A stretch of DNA of 64,000 nucleotides from Novosphingobium barchaimii LL02 (GCF_001046635.1 NZ_KQ130455.1:375103-439102); one strand, 5' to 3'. Counted from the stretch's first letter, positions 43,860 to 55,571 are shown. Made by a program: numbers and translations. Notes: generated by a model from the sequence alone, not told the origin.

Positions 43860-44140
43860 GATAGCGCTCCCGTCGACGCATCGACCATACCGACACGTAT
43901 GATGGTTGGAGACGCTGGTCGGTCTTGCCTGGACATGTCCGACTTATGCGCGACCCGGCGGGGCTTGTTCGCCTCGCTCAGTCGTCTTTCGCGACAAGCG
44001 CTACATATTCTTCGCCACTAAGTATAGCAAGAGCCGACCAACTCGCGTCGTTCCGACGCTGGCTCCTGAACGACAGGTTGTGTCGGGAGCTGACGTACCG
44101 GATTTCACCTGATTTTCGTGTGACTGTGACGGTTCGAACG

Positions 44141-44497
44141 CTATTCCCCGCCGCGCAAAGTTTTCGCGATCAGCCAAAGATGCAAAATCTGAACTGCGAG
44201 GAAAATGCCCCCAATGAATATCAGGGATGGGATCAACATCCCTTCCTGCCCGGGTCTCGGTGTCAGAGTTATGGAGCCAATCGCGAACAGCGTCAGTACG
44301 AAGATCGCCAGAGCAGGAACGAGGCTGAGAGCGAGAATGCGCGGGGCGTACCAGATCACGGTGCTGGAAAGGGGCCGTGATCGCGAAAGCATCCATTGCA
44401 TGGGAAGCTTCTGCTCTTGCCGGAAGCGCGAATTGGCGCGAACGGACAGCACGATCATTGTCAGCCCTATGGCAGCGGCCAAAATTATAACGATCAT
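44141..44497 (-). CDS. Small membrane protein
   Basis: 118 residues from ATG 44497, preceded by AAAGGA; upstream extension lacks a ribosome site. Three membrane segments: 2-18, about 50-72 and 88-110. No family recognised. It lies 67 bases after the 2H phosphoesterase gene and is probably cotranscribed. Confidence 0.65.
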   Translation of the reverse strand: MIVIILAAAIGLTMIVLSVRANSRFRQEQKLPMQWMLSRSRPLSSTVIWYAPRILALSLVPALAIFVLTLFAIGSITLTPRPGQEGMLIPSLIFIGGIFLAVQILHLWLIAKTLRGGE

Positions 44498-44564
44498 GCG
44501 TCGGTCCTTTCGTCCCGACAGATAGCATGGTGCCTGAAGGTCGCAAGCTGACGACGGGTATCGC

Positions 44565-45089
44565 CTATTTTTCGGCCAACGCCCGTTCAGTGATAATCGC
44601 AATCGGCGGTGAGGACACGCTGTCTAACACGTCGAATGCCATCGTGAATGGAGTGAAATCAGCCGCCAGCATTTGATGTGCGGCATCACGATGGCTGTCG
44701 GCCACTCGTAGTGCGATCGAGCAATGAGGCGTCCAGCTACCCGGACGATATGGCGGCTTACATCGAACCGGATCTATGATGGTGTGCAGTCGATTATGTA
44801 GGCCTAGCAGCGCTTCATGCGGCTTTGGGGAAGCCCAGAGGATCAAGAACCCCGGATCGAAAGCCCCGAGACGGTCGAAGGAGATTGTCAACGCAGGTAC
44901 ATCCCCGAGTTCGGCAACGGCAGCTTCAAGTTCTTCAACATCGGCATCGTCATATTTGGCGAGCGTGATGTGCGGTGGATAGCCTAATGCGCGGATTGAA
45001 GGCTCAATCTCTAATGCCGAAGCGCGTTCGACAAGCTCCCAATAAGGTGTGGCGTCGCCGCTGGCGCGAATGTTGATTCCGAAAGGCAT
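44565..45089 (-). CDS. 2'-5' RNA ligase family (2H phosphoesterase)
   Basis: 174 residues. Two His-x-Thr/Ser motifs of the 2H fold: PPHITLAKYD near residue 38 and TPHCSIALRV near 122, spaced as in the family. These enzymes cleave 2',3'- or 2',5'-cyclic phosphodiester bonds of RNA or nucleotides. The real substrate is unknown. Confidence 0.85.
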   Translation of the reverse strand: MPFGINIRASGDATPYWELVERASALEIEPSIRALGYPPHITLAKYDDADVEELEAAVAELGDVPALTISFDRLGAFDPGFLILWASPKPHEALLGLHNRLHTIIDPVRCKPPYRPGSWTPHCSIALRVADSHRDAAHQMLAADFTPFTMAFDVLDSVSSPPIAIITERALAEK

Positions 45090-45417
45090 ACTTGTTCAAT
45101 ATCCGGTATAGTGTCGTAAATCACATGAAACACGCCGGTCCGTTCTGGCGGTCGCGGCCAGGTGCCAGATCAGCGCCGACGCCCCCTGACGGAAAACCCT
45201 GCCACCGGCGTTGTCGGACACTTTCTCAATCCGACAGTGATTTTCGGACATTCCACGGATGAAAGGACCGCGCAATTCCGTACGCGCCGGATTTTCGGGG
45301 GAACCGCGCAACGACTGCCTGAGATTCATGTGATTGCCGTCAGGTCAGAAACGAACGGAAGCTTACGGCCCAAAAGTGGGCGTGGAAAACTGACTGGCCA
45401 GTGGCTACAAATTGGGG
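45090..45417. other. Intergenic stretch with GTCGG repeats
   Basis: No gene recognised. Between 45210 and 45260 there are three copies of TGTCGG or its complement CCGACA (TGTCGGACA, CCGACA, CGGACA), which could be an IS end or a regulator site. Open frames here look random. Confidence 0.35.
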
Positions 45418-45930
45418 ATGGTAGAGATACGAACAGAGAAGCTTTTGCTTCGAAAAGCCCTCCATGATGACCTCGGCGCGTTCCACGCCATACTCAGCGA
45501 CGCTAGAGCCATGGCGTTTTGGTACCGCCCGCCACACGAAGACCTCGCGGTCACGCAAGCATGGCTGGCCGACATGATTGAAATCGCGCCCAATATCGGC
45601 GAGGATTTTGCGGTTGAGTTTGAAGGTAAACTGATCGGCAAGGCAGGGCTGCGAAAATTCCCAACGATTGGGCTTATCTTTCACCCGGATGTGTGGGGCC
45701 GCGGCCTCGCATCGGAATCTCTCCGACCCATCATTGATAGGGCATTCACCGAACATGGCCTACCGATGATCGAGGCTGACGTTGATCCACGGAACGAATC
45801 TTCATTGCGATTGCTCAGCCGGCTCGGCTTTGTGGAGACGAGACGTGAAAGAAGAACGAGCCTCGCCGGAGACGAATGGTGCGATAGCGTCTTTCTGCGC
45901 GCGCACTCACCACATACGAAAGGCCACTAG
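45418..45930 (+). CDS. GNAT acetyltransferase
   Basis: 170 residues from ATG 45418. RimJ/RimL-like: IRTEKLLLRKALHDDL at the start, then LIFHPDVWGRGLASESLRPI, the acetyl-CoA loop with R/Q-x-x-G-x-G/A, and NESSLRLLSRLGFVETRRER. It would transfer an acetyl group to a protein N-terminus or small molecule; which one cannot be told. Confidence 0.88.
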   Translation: MVEIRTEKLLLRKALHDDLGAFHAILSDARAMAFWYRPPHEDLAVTQAWLADMIEIAPNIGEDFAVEFEGKLIGKAGLRKFPTIGLIFHPDVWGRGLASESLRPIIDRAFTEHGLPMIEADVDPRNESSLRLLSRLGFVETRRERRTSLAGDEWCDSVFLRAHSPHTKGH

Positions 45931-46036
45931 CTACCCATCATCGCCGTCCCTCCCAATGCCTGACAATCAGGCCATTCCCGACGCTGCCCCTCGACCCGCG
46001 TTCCATTGACCACTACCAGTCGGAAAAGCAGCGTGC

Positions 46037-47053
46037 CTAGCTACCGCGCTGCCCTAAGCGCCAGACAAGCAGCCGGATGAACGGCTCAGGGTCATCAAGG
46101 CGGAATGCGACCCTGCTAAATGCAACACGCTTCTTCAGAAACGAACGACGCGGCAGCGAACGGTCCAACCGCAGCATGATGTTGGGCCAAGCGAACAGCG
46201 CTGCGTTCAGCGTCACGGTGTCGCGCACCTCCTCGCCGGTAAAGCCGCTTTCGACGGCAACAATTGCTTCGAACGGAACCAGTTGGTCAATCAGGAAGCC
46301 AGCCCGGACACGGACTCCCTCCGGGGTCAGCAGCACCGGCCTAAACCGGAACGACTTGATGAGGCCGAGCAGATACACGAATCCTACATCGCTCAGGATA
46401 AACATGACGATCGAGGCGATGCGGCTCCAATGTCCGACCAGCAGATGGTAGACACCAATTTCGATCGCCGACAGGATCAGCAGCGTGGCGCATATCGGCG
46501 TCAGGTGCTTGTGATAAGCGAAGGCGCGTGCGCTCGTCGGCACGTCCGCTGCCCCTCCCCAGCGGAAACAGGCCATGTGGATCACGGTCAGTTCCGCTAC
46601 AGCTAACCTCACAAGCGCACGCGGGAATATTTCCGATACGGCGGAGAGCCACTGCTCCCTTCGATCGCTGGTCGGCCTGCTTAGCACTCGACCCGCTCGT
46701 GCCGTGGCCCCCGCCATATGGCTGAGAACGAAAACCACCATCATGAGCGCCAATATTGGCGTTTCGACGAGCAAGCCACGCAACGGCGAGGGTAATCCCA
46801 GCCATACGGTCAAGCTCGCTCCGGCTAGCACGCCCAAAACGGCGCGCCACTCCGGTTTCCCCGATGAACGGGCAACTAGCGCCAGCATGAGCGTGTCCGA
46901 GACAATCCAGAGAAAAAGCAGCAAGGCGACGAAAGGATGGGATGCGGCCAGCGGTGTTCGTACCGCCATTCCGGCCAAGATTATGATGACGAAGGGTGCC
47001 GCCTTCGTAGCGATCTGCCGACCATAGAACCCGTTGTTGGTCTGGGTTGTCAT
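46037..47053 (-). CDS. Membrane protein of unknown function
   Basis: 338 residues from ATG 47053, preceded by AGGGGG. About seven membrane segments in the first 230 residues, then a soluble C-terminal domain (residues 240-338) with VPFEAIVAVESGFTGEEV, resembling a PH-like beta domain. Alone in its transcription unit. No family recognised. Confidence 0.7.
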   Translation of the reverse strand: MTTQTNNGFYGRQIATKAAPFVIIILAGMAVRTPLAASHPFVALLLFLWIVSDTLMLALVARSSGKPEWRAVLGVLAGASLTVWLGLPSPLRGLLVETPILALMMVVFVLSHMAGATARAGRVLSRPTSDRREQWLSAVSEIFPRALVRLAVAELTVIHMACFRWGGAADVPTSARAFAYHKHLTPICATLLILSAIEIGVYHLLVGHWSRIASIVMFILSDVGFVYLLGLIKSFRFRPVLLTPEGVRVRAGFLIDQLVPFEAIVAVESGFTGEEVRDTVTLNAALFAWPNIMLRLDRSLPRRSFLKKRVAFSRVAFRLDDPEPFIRLLVWRLGQRGS

Positions 47054-47520
47054 TAAAACCCCCTGTCCGCGTGCGTGAATGGCCGAGTGGTCAGCGCTAT
47101 CGTTACTTCAACTCTGCTAACAGCCCCAAACGAGAAGTCGATGTGATAACGAAGATCAGGTGTTTTTCAGAGGCCTCCGCTACCGGGATTTTGTCGACAG
47201 CGCGGCAGCCGCAATGATTATCACGGCGCCGCTGGCCATTCGGCATGGCAACCGGCAGGTTTATCCGAAACCCGACACTCACCGTCGTGTGCAGGAACGG
47301 CGGTTTTGTCCCAAATTCGGCGGGTTATTGGCATGGTACAAGATTACTTTTTATTGCCTTTCAACAAAAAAGCGGGCGCTTTTGATTAGGTAATGGCTTC
47401 ATTTATAACGCGCTTTGACGTCCGCCGTTTGAACGGATGGAAGCGACTGTGGGACTCAGTGTGGGACTGGGGCCGGGCGACGGCTTCAGATCGGGCCGGT
47501 TCGATCCTTAATTCCCTGAC
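47054..47520. other. Intergenic stretch before integrase stub
   Basis: No gene. It includes A/T-rich DNA near 47340-47410, unlike its neighbours, and TGTGGGACT twice (47448-47467 region) just before the integrase stub. Such a pattern suits an old integration site. Confidence 0.4.
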
Positions 47521-47655
47521 ATGGGGAAGCTCAACGCCACGATCATCAAAGAGCTTGTTGAACCCGGCCGCTGTCCGGACGGGGAAGGGCCCTATCTCAA
47601 GTTTTTGCCGCAGACATCTTCGCAGCGCATGTCAGCCAAAACCCCATCGCACTGA
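47521..47655 (+). pseudogene. Tyrosine-recombinase N-terminal stub
   Basis: The frame from ATG 47521 reads MGKLNATIIKELVEPGRCPD then GEGPYLKFLPQTSS, which is the N-terminal DUF4102 (arm-binding) part of P4-type integrases. It ends at a stop after 44 residues. The catalytic domain is missing, so this is a fossil of an integrated element. Confidence 0.65.
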
Positions 47656-47747
47656 TCTCGGATTTGGCACAACGTACCATCGTGTAGAAAGCTAAGGGAT
47701 ACTTTGCGGGGAGCGGAGCGCGCACCGGCACCGCCCCCCGCATTCGG

Positions 47748-49974
<2,227 letters not shown>

Positions 49975-49998
49975 ATTCAACACTCCTTTTTTGGATAA

Positions 49999-50262
49999 TC
50001 ATGCGTTGAGGTGCTTCCTGTAGAAGGGCGCCAACCGGTTCATTGCATCGGTGACGTACTCAGGCATATCATAAAGCTCGTAATGCCCCGCGCCGTCGAC
50101 GACATGGAAAGTCTCCTTGTGGCGCGCGCGCTCCCAGAGCGTCTTGCCGTCCTGGTAGGAGAAGGTAGTGCCGAGCCTGCCGGCGACGACGACCTGCAAC
50201 GGCTGGGTCAGCAGCTCGGGTACGAGGTGGAAAGAGTGGATGAAGGTGGCAGCGCCATCATG
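49999..50262 (-). pseudogene. Alpha/beta hydrolase C-terminal fragment
   Basis: The open frame reads DGAATFIHSFHLVPELLTQP then LQVVVAGRLGTTFSYQDGKT and ends in FHVVDGAGHYELYDMPEYVT, the last part of a dienelactone-hydrolase-like alpha/beta hydrolase with its catalytic His (GAGHYELYD). The nucleophile and N-terminal domain are absent and no ribosome site precedes it. It lies between katG and the tetR gene, both on the same strand. Confidence 0.7.
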
Positions 50263-50349
50263 CTTCCGGCAAGCGCCATCGCAACTAGCTTGAGGTCGCT
50301 GCCTGAACTTCGCTCTGCAGGTCAGGGGGAAGCGCGGCGCGCTTGAACG

Positions 50350-50943
50350 CTATGCAAGTCCCAGCATACGACGAGTGACCTGGAGCGCGGTCTCGAACGG
50401 GTCGTGCGTGCGCACAATCTTCACCATTACGCTGGCACCCAGCCACTGATAGTAGAGCACGGCAGCCATGTCGCCGGAAGCGCCGTCGATGCGCACCGAG
50501 CCATCGTCGATCCCACCGTCCATCATCGCCTTCATCCGGGCGATAATGCCGTTGGTGCCCGTTTTGAGCGCAACGCGCATAATCTCGGACAAATCCGAGA
50601 CTTCGGCCCCCAGCTTGACCGCCAGGCATCGGCCCTGACAATCATACGCGCCCTGGTTTTCACGCCATATGGCAAAATACATCATCAGCCGTTCGGCCCC
50701 GGTCAGCCCCGGCTTTGCCATCAGCGCATCCATATCAGCGAGGTACTGCTCGAAGTAGGCAGCGAGCATGGCTTCGCCGAACGCATCCTTGGAACCGAAA
50801 TAGTGGTAGAAGGATCCTTTCGGTACGCCGGCACTGGACAGAATCTCGGTCAGCCCCACAGCCGAGAAGCCTTTTTGGCTCATGATCTTCTGGCCCGTTG
50901 CCAGGATCACAGCGCGCGTATCTTTTTCCAAAAGCGTTGTCAT
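50350..50943 (-). CDS. TetR-family repressor
   Basis: 197 residues. Helix-turn-helix at 8-55 (AVILATGQKIMSQKGFSAVG then GVPKGSFYHYFGSKD). The C-terminal domain has TetR_C_6-like residues (CLAVKLGAEVSDLSEIMRVA). Divergent from the DJ-1/DUF1330/aldehyde dehydrogenase operon; three operator copies lie between. It probably represses that operon and itself, with release by an aldehyde or other electrophile. Confidence 0.92.
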   Translation of the reverse strand: MTTLLEKDTRAVILATGQKIMSQKGFSAVGLTEILSSAGVPKGSFYHYFGSKDAFGEAMLAAYFEQYLADMDALMAKPGLTGAERLMMYFAIWRENQGAYDCQGRCLAVKLGAEVSDLSEIMRVALKTGTNGIIARMKAMMDGGIDDGSVRIDGASGDMAAVLYYQWLGASVMVKIVRTHDPFETALQVTRRMLGLA

Positions 50944-50962
50944 GACCCAAACATACTCAACG

Positions 50963-50979
50963 ACAGACCAGTCGTCTAG
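50963..50979. promoter_or_regulatory. TetR operator, copy 1
   Basis: ACAGACCAGTCGTCTAG, 20 bases before the tetR ATG. Matches copies 2 and 3 at most positions. Suited to autorepression. Confidence 0.6.
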
Positions 50980-51047
50980 AATTTTTAAAGACTTTCATCC
51001 ATCTGACGCGCGGCATTTGCAAAAATTCCGGGACGCCAGTTTTTTCA

Positions 51048-51064
51048 CTAGACGACCGGTCTAT
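51048..51064. promoter_or_regulatory. TetR operator, copy 2
   Basis: CTAGACGACCGGTCTAT; its complement ATAGACCGGTCGTCTAG matches copy 1 with two differences. Core GACCGGTC is palindromic. Central in the divergent gap. Confidence 0.65.
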
Positions 51065-51144
51065 GTGAGGATAGGTAGGGGGCAGACGCAGCGCTGAACC
51101 GCTTAACGGGTTGCAGCGAGAGTGGAAACTCAGCGCCTGATACT

Positions 51145-51161
51145 AAACCGACCGGTCTATT
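51145..51161. promoter_or_regulatory. TetR operator, copy 3
   Basis: AAACCGACCGGTCTATT shares CGACCGGTCTAT with copy 2. It lies 37 bases before the DJ-1-like ATG, where it can block the rightward promoter. Confidence 0.6.
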
Positions 51162-51197
51162 TAAGGTCGCGAAGATTTCAAACGAAGGAGATATTAC

Positions 51198-51902
51198 ATG
51201 AAGGTTCTGATGGTACTCACGTCGCATGACACGCTGGGCGACACTGGCCGCAAGACCGGGTTCTGGCTCGAAGAACTCGCAGCACCCTATTATGCGTTCC
51301 GTGAAGCCGGCGCGGAGATCACGCTTGCATCGCCGCTCGGCGGCCAGCCCCCGCTGGACCCCAAGAGTAATGAGCCGGCCAACCAGACCGACGCCACTCG
51401 CCGGTTTGAGGTCGATGCCAACGCCATGGCGCAGCTTGCCAGCACGGTAAAGTTGGCGTCGGTTTCGCAGGACCAGTTCGACGCAGTCTTCTACCCGGGC
51501 GGCCATGGCCCGCTATGGGATCTTGCCGAGGACGAGACATCGATAGCCCTGATCGAGAACTTCCTGGCCGCCCGGAAGCCGGTCGCTTTTGTCTGCCATG
51601 CACCCGGCGTGCTGCGCCATGTAAAGACCGCCGAAGGCCGCCCGCTGGTTCAAGGCAAGAAGGTCACCGGGTTTGCCAATAGCGAGGAAGACGGCGTCGG
51701 TCTCACCGACATCGTACCGTTCCTGGTCGAGGATGAGCTGAAGGCCAAGGGCGGCATCTACTCGCGTGGTCCCGACTGGGGTTCGTATGTCATCCAGGAC
51801 GGCCTGCTCATCACCGGTCAGAACCCTGGCTCATCGCCCGCCACGGCACGCGCTCTCATCGATGCCGTCAAGGTCATCGACGCGGTCAAGAGTGACGCAT
51901 GA
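51198..51902 (+). CDS. DJ-1/PfpI-type glutamine-amidotransferase-like protein
   Basis: 234 residues; AAGGAG lies 7 bases upstream. DJ-1/PfpI fold of the Hsp31-like group: nucleophile elbow AFVCHAPGVL with Cys133 and His134, a Glu near 25-26 and a GFWLEELAAPYYAF start. Relatives act as glyoxalase III (methylglyoxal to lactate) or chaperones. With aldehyde dehydrogenases downstream, aldehyde detoxification is plausible. First gene of the TetR-controlled operon. Confidence 0.9.
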   Translation: MKVLMVLTSHDTLGDTGRKTGFWLEELAAPYYAFREAGAEITLASPLGGQPPLDPKSNEPANQTDATRRFEVDANAMAQLASTVKLASVSQDQFDAVFYPGGHGPLWDLAEDETSIALIENFLAARKPVAFVCHAPGVLRHVKTAEGRPLVQGKKVTGFANSEEDGVGLTDIVPFLVEDELKAKGGIYSRGPDWGSYVIQDGLLITGQNPGSSPATARALIDAVKVIDAVKSDA

Positions 51903-52204
51903 GCGCCTACTTAGTCCTTGTGCGCGAACGCACGACCGATGCCGCTGCTCTGCAGCGGTATCGGGACCGGGCCCCGCTCGCCCGAGAAGCGCATCCCTCT
52001 CAGCCGATCGCTTTCTACGAAGAGCATGAGACGCTCGAGGGTGACGACGCCGAAGGCGTCGCCATCCTGCGCTTTCCGTCGATGGCCGCAGCGCGCGCCT
52101 GGTACGCGAGTCCCGAGTATCAGGCCGCGCTGCCCCACCGGCAGGACGGCAGCGTTTCGCGCGTCATCCTCGTCGCTGGTAGCGACGAACCGCCCACCGC
52201 CTAG
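51899..52204 (+). CDS. DUF1330 protein
   Basis: 101 residues, in ATGA overlap with the DJ-1-like gene. Ferredoxin-like small fold typical of DUF1330: YLVLVRERTTDAAALQRYRD, then EGDDAEGVAILRFPSMAAAR, AWYASPEYQAALPHR. Function unknown; dimeric alpha/beta barrels of this type often bind small aromatic compounds. Confidence 0.85.
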   Translation: MSAYLVLVRERTTDAAALQRYRDRAPLAREAHPSQPIAFYEEHETLEGDDAEGVAILRFPSMAAARAWYASPEYQAALPHRQDGSVSRVILVAGSDEPPTA

Positions 52205-52223
52205 CAGACCCAGGGACATCACC

Positions 52224-52355
52224 ATGCGCAACCTGTTGCACTGGATAGCCGCTGCCATCGACACCCAGCCTTTCTACTCGGAAGAAATCCGCATGGTCCG
52301 GCTTACGATCGCGATCTGGCGTTTCAGGTTGCCGGGTGTGCCTCGCCTGGGCTGA
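52224..52355 (+). CDS. Possible small ORF, 43 codons
   Basis: ATG 52224 follows AGGGACATCACC, a weak ribosome site. The product is helical at the start (RNLLHWIAAAIDTQPF). It fills the gap between DUF1330 and the aldehyde dehydrogenase gene. It may be a degraded gene or no gene at all. Confidence 0.25.
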   Translation: MRNLLHWIAAAIDTQPFYSEEIRMVRLTIAIWRFRLPGVPRLG

Positions 52356-52458
52356 TCGCCGACCTTTTCAAGCAAATCTCCCAACTATCCCTCACGTGTC
52401 GCGGCCTTGCGGTCGACGAGCGAACCACCGCGCACGCCTTCCTTACGGAGCATCCCCC

Positions 52459-53913
52459 ATGGCCACCGCCTTCAAGACCGAAGCCGACACGGACTTTTTC
52501 ACCGCCCCTTACCACCTCAGCATCGCCGGCAAGCTCGTCGAAGCCGATACAGGCTTCGACGTCATCAACCCCGCGACGGGGCAGGTCTTCGCCCAGGCGC
52601 CGGCCGCAACCGCCGCGCAAATGGAACAGGCGATCGCCGGCGGCAAGGCCGCCTTCAAAGGCTGGGCCGCGCTTTCCGATGAAGAGCGCCAGAGTTACCT
52701 GAACGCCTTCGCCGATGCTCTGGAGGCGAACCGCGACGACCTGATCCGCCTGCTGGTGCTGGAACAGGGCAAGCCGGCACAGACGATGGCCGCGCCCGAA
52801 GTCGACCAGTCGATCTCGTGGATCCGCCAGATTGCCACGCGCCGAATTCCCGTCGAGATCGTCGAGGAGACCGCCGATCACGTTGTCGAGTTGCACCATA
52901 CTCCGCTCGGTGTCGTCGGCGCGATCACCCCCTGGAACTTCCCCGTCTTGCTTTCGCTTTGGAAAGTCGCGCCAGCGCTCATCGCCGGCAACACCATGGT
53001 GGTGAAACCTTCGCCGTTCACCCCACTGACCTCGCTACGCTACGGCGAGATCGCCCAGAGCGTGCTGCCTGCCGGCGTGCTCTCGGTGGTCTCCGGTCTC
53101 GACGAGCTGGGTCCGCAGATGACCGCGCATCCGGACATCGCCAAGATCAGCTTCACCGGTTCGACTGCGACGGGCCGGCATGTGCTGCGCTCGGCTGCCG
53201 GCACGATCAAGCGCGTCACCGCCGAACTGGGTGGCAACGACGCTGCCATCGTCATGCCTGATGCCGACTACAAGGCGATCATCCCCCAGCTGTTCTGGGG
53301 CGCGTTCGGTCATCAGGGTCAGTGGTGCGTGGGCATCAAGCGGCTCTACGTCCACCGCTCGTTCCATGCGGATTTCGTCAACGAATTCGTCGCCTATGCC
53401 AGGACCGTGAAGGTAGGCGATGGCCTTGACCCGAGCGTGGGCGTCGGACCGGTGCAAAACAAGATGCAGTTCGACAAGCTCAAGGGCTTCCTGGCCGACA
53501 TCAAGGCAAACGGGCAAAAGATCGTGCTGGGCGGCGAGATCGACGACATGCAGGCCGGCTACTTCTTCCCGATCACCGTCGTCGACAATCCCCCCGAGGA
53601 CAGCATGATCGTCCAGGAAGAGCAGTTCGGTCCGATCTGCCCGATCATCGCCTACGACGATGTCGACGATGTCGTGGAACGCGCCAACGCCAGCATCTAC
53701 GGCCTGGGCGGTTCAGTCTGGGGCCGCGATACGCAAGCTGCCGTGGCCGTCGCCAACCGGCTCGAGACCGGCATGGTGTGGGTGAACGAGATCCACACCC
53801 AAGGCGTCGATGTGCCCTTTGGCGGGCACAAGCAGTCGGGCCTCGGCACCGAGCATGGCCGCGAAGGGCGCGAGCTCTTCACCAATCCCAAGACCGTGCT
53901 CATCCGCAAGTGA
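52459..53913 (+). CDS. Aldehyde dehydrogenase
   Basis: 484 residues from ATG 52459; the open extension upstream has no ribosome site. NAD(P)-binding and catalytic motifs: TPWNFPVLLSLWKVAPALIA, SFTGSTATGR, ELGGNDAA with Glu256, and GQWCVGIKRLYV with Cys290. It oxidises an aldehyde to the acid. The close match to phenylacetaldehyde/betaine-type enzymes does not settle the substrate. Member of the TetR-controlled operon. Confidence 0.92.
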   Translation: MATAFKTEADTDFFTAPYHLSIAGKLVEADTGFDVINPATGQVFAQAPAATAAQMEQAIAGGKAAFKGWAALSDEERQSYLNAFADALEANRDDLIRLLVLEQGKPAQTMAAPEVDQSISWIRQIATRRIPVEIVEETADHVVELHHTPLGVVGAITPWNFPVLLSLWKVAPALIAGNTMVVKPSPFTPLTSLRYGEIAQSVLPAGVLSVVSGLDELGPQMTAHPDIAKISFTGSTATGRHVLRSAAGTIKRVTAELGGNDAAIVMPDADYKAIIPQLFWGAFGHQGQWCVGIKRLYVHRSFHADFVNEFVAYARTVKVGDGLDPSVGVGPVQNKMQFDKLKGFLADIKANGQKIVLGGEIDDMQAGYFFPITVVDNPPEDSMIVQEEQFGPICPIIAYDDVDDVVERANASIYGLGGSVWGRDTQAAVAVANRLETGMVWVNEIHTQGVDVPFGGHKQSGLGTEHGREGRELFTNPKTVLIRK

Positions 53914-54001
53914 CGTGAGTCAGGCGGTCCCTTGCGGCCGCCTGCCCCCTCTGGCCATCCATCGAGCAACCCTCGCAACAGCATCATCATGGAGAACTCC
54001 T

Positions 54002-54763
54002 ATGAAAAAGACCCCTCTGCTGTCCGCTGCTATCGCCGCCCTGATCGCCGCTCCCTGCGCGGCCGTCGCGGCGTCACCCGCCGCTCCGATCCGCAACATC
54101 GTGCTCGTCCACGGCGCCTTCGCCGACGGATCGGGCTGGAAGCCGGTCGCCGACATTCTCACCCATGACGGCTACACCGTCAGCGTCGTCCAGGAGCCGC
54201 TCACCTCGCTGGAAGACGACGTTACCGCGACCAACCGTATCCTCGACCGCCAGGACGGACCGGCGGTGCTGGTCGGCCACAGCTATGGCGGCGCGATCAT
54301 CACCGAAGCTGGAAACAACAGCCGTGTCGCTGCCCTCGTATACGTCGCCGGCTTCGTGCCGGACGAAGGCGAAACGGTGATCGCGCAGATCAAGTCCAAC
54401 CCGCCTGCAGCTGACAGCATCGCGCCCACTGCCGATGGTTATCTCCTGGTCGATCAGGCCAAGTTCCCCGCCGACTTTGCAGCAGACCTGCCGCTGTCCG
54501 ACGCGAAGTTCATGGCGCTCTCGCAGGTGCCCTGGAACAGCAAGATCGTCTCCACCCCGATCGCCGCGCCGGCCTGGAAGACCAAGCCCGTCTACGCAAT
54601 CGTCGCGAAGCAAGACCGCATGATCAACCCCGATCTCGAGCGCTCCATGTACGCCCGGGCCAAGGCAAAGGTGACCGAGATCGAGGGCAGCCATGCCGTC
54701 TTCATCTCGCAGCCGCGTGCCGTCGCCAGGGTCATCGAACAGGCAGCGCGCGCCGGCGGCTGA
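54002..54763 (+). CDS. Exported alpha/beta hydrolase
   Basis: 253 residues from ATG 54002; GGAG lies 7 bases upstream. Signal peptide 1-24 (SAAIAALIAAPCAAVAASPA). Alpha/beta hydrolase with oxyanion LVHGAFADGSGW, nucleophile Ser94 in GHSYGG and final His in EGSHAVFIS. The sequence type is close to salicylate/pheophorbide-esterase-like and RsbQ-type hydrolases. It probably cleaves an ester in the periplasm and feeds the alcohol or acid to the operon enzymes. Confidence 0.88.
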   Translation: MKKTPLLSAAIAALIAAPCAAVAASPAAPIRNIVLVHGAFADGSGWKPVADILTHDGYTVSVVQEPLTSLEDDVTATNRILDRQDGPAVLVGHSYGGAIITEAGNNSRVAALVYVAGFVPDEGETVIAQIKSNPPAADSIAPTADGYLLVDQAKFPADFAADLPLSDAKFMALSQVPWNSKIVSTPIAAPAWKTKPVYAIVAKQDRMINPDLERSMYARAKAKVTEIEGSHAVFISQPRAVARVIEQAARAGG

Positions 54764-54806
54764 GCCGGCCCGCAAACCACAGACAAGCTGATCAAAGGAT
54801 ATCGAA

Positions 54807-55547
54807 ATGAACCAGGAAATCGAAGGCAAGGTCGTCCTCATCACCGGCGGCAGCACCGGCATCGGCGCCGAGACGGCACGCCTGCTCGCCGCTCGCGGCG
54901 CCAAGGTCGCCATCGCGGCTCGGCGCAAGGACAAGCTCGACGAGGTTGTCACCGGTATCGCCGACCAGGGCGGCACGGCCAGGGCCTATGCACTGGACGT
55001 GACCGACAAGCACCAAGTGGAAGCGGTGGTCGCCGCGATCGTTGCGGACTTCGGCCAGCTCGACGTGCTGGTCAACAATGCCGGCCTGATGCCGATCCGT
55101 CCGATGGCGGAAGTCAACACCGATGAGTGGGACGCGATGATCGACGTCAACCTCAAAGGCACGCTATACGGCATCGCAGCGGCGCTTCCCCGCTTTCTCG
55201 GCCAGGGCAGCGGGCACATCATCAACCTGAGCTCTGTCGCCGGTATCAAGGTCTTCGCGCCGGGCGGCACCGTCTATTCGGGTACGAAGTTCGCCGTCAG
55301 CGCCATCTCCGAAGGGCTGCGGCAGGAAGTGGGCGACAAGGTGCGCGTCACCTCGATCGAGCCCGGCGCAGTCGAAAGCGACCTCAAGTTCACCACCTCC
55401 GGCACTGCGACCGACAGCGTGATGGACTTCTACAAGCTCGCGATCCCCGCCAGTGCCGTGGCCCGCGCCATCGCCTTCGCGATCGAACAGCCTGCGGAAG
55501 TGGACGTCAATGCCATCGTCATTCGCCCGACCGCGCAGCAGTTCTGA
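54807..55547 (+). CDS. SDR oxidoreductase
   Basis: 246 residues. Classical SDR: TGGSTGIG at 13-20, NNAG near 90, catalytic Ser in NLSSVAG and Tyr-Lys in YSGTK. Arg after the glycine motif (AARRKDKLDE) favours NADP(H). It would interconvert an alcohol and carbonyl compound. Directly follows the hydrolase gene and precedes the second aldehyde dehydrogenase. Confidence 0.9.
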   Translation: MNQEIEGKVVLITGGSTGIGAETARLLAARGAKVAIAARRKDKLDEVVTGIADQGGTARAYALDVTDKHQVEAVVAAIVADFGQLDVLVNNAGLMPIRPMAEVNTDEWDAMIDVNLKGTLYGIAAALPRFLGQGSGHIINLSSVAGIKVFAPGGTVYSGTKFAVSAISEGLRQEVGDKVRVTSIEPGAVESDLKFTTSGTATDSVMDFYKLAIPASAVARAIAFAIEQPAEVDVNAIVIRPTAQQF

Positions 55548-55571
55548 GCGCTCTTTTTTCAAGGAAATATC

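Noticed and set aside
43925-44380. Plus-strand open frame of 151 codons
   Set aside because: Mostly antisense to the small membrane protein gene; product is polar and random-looking.
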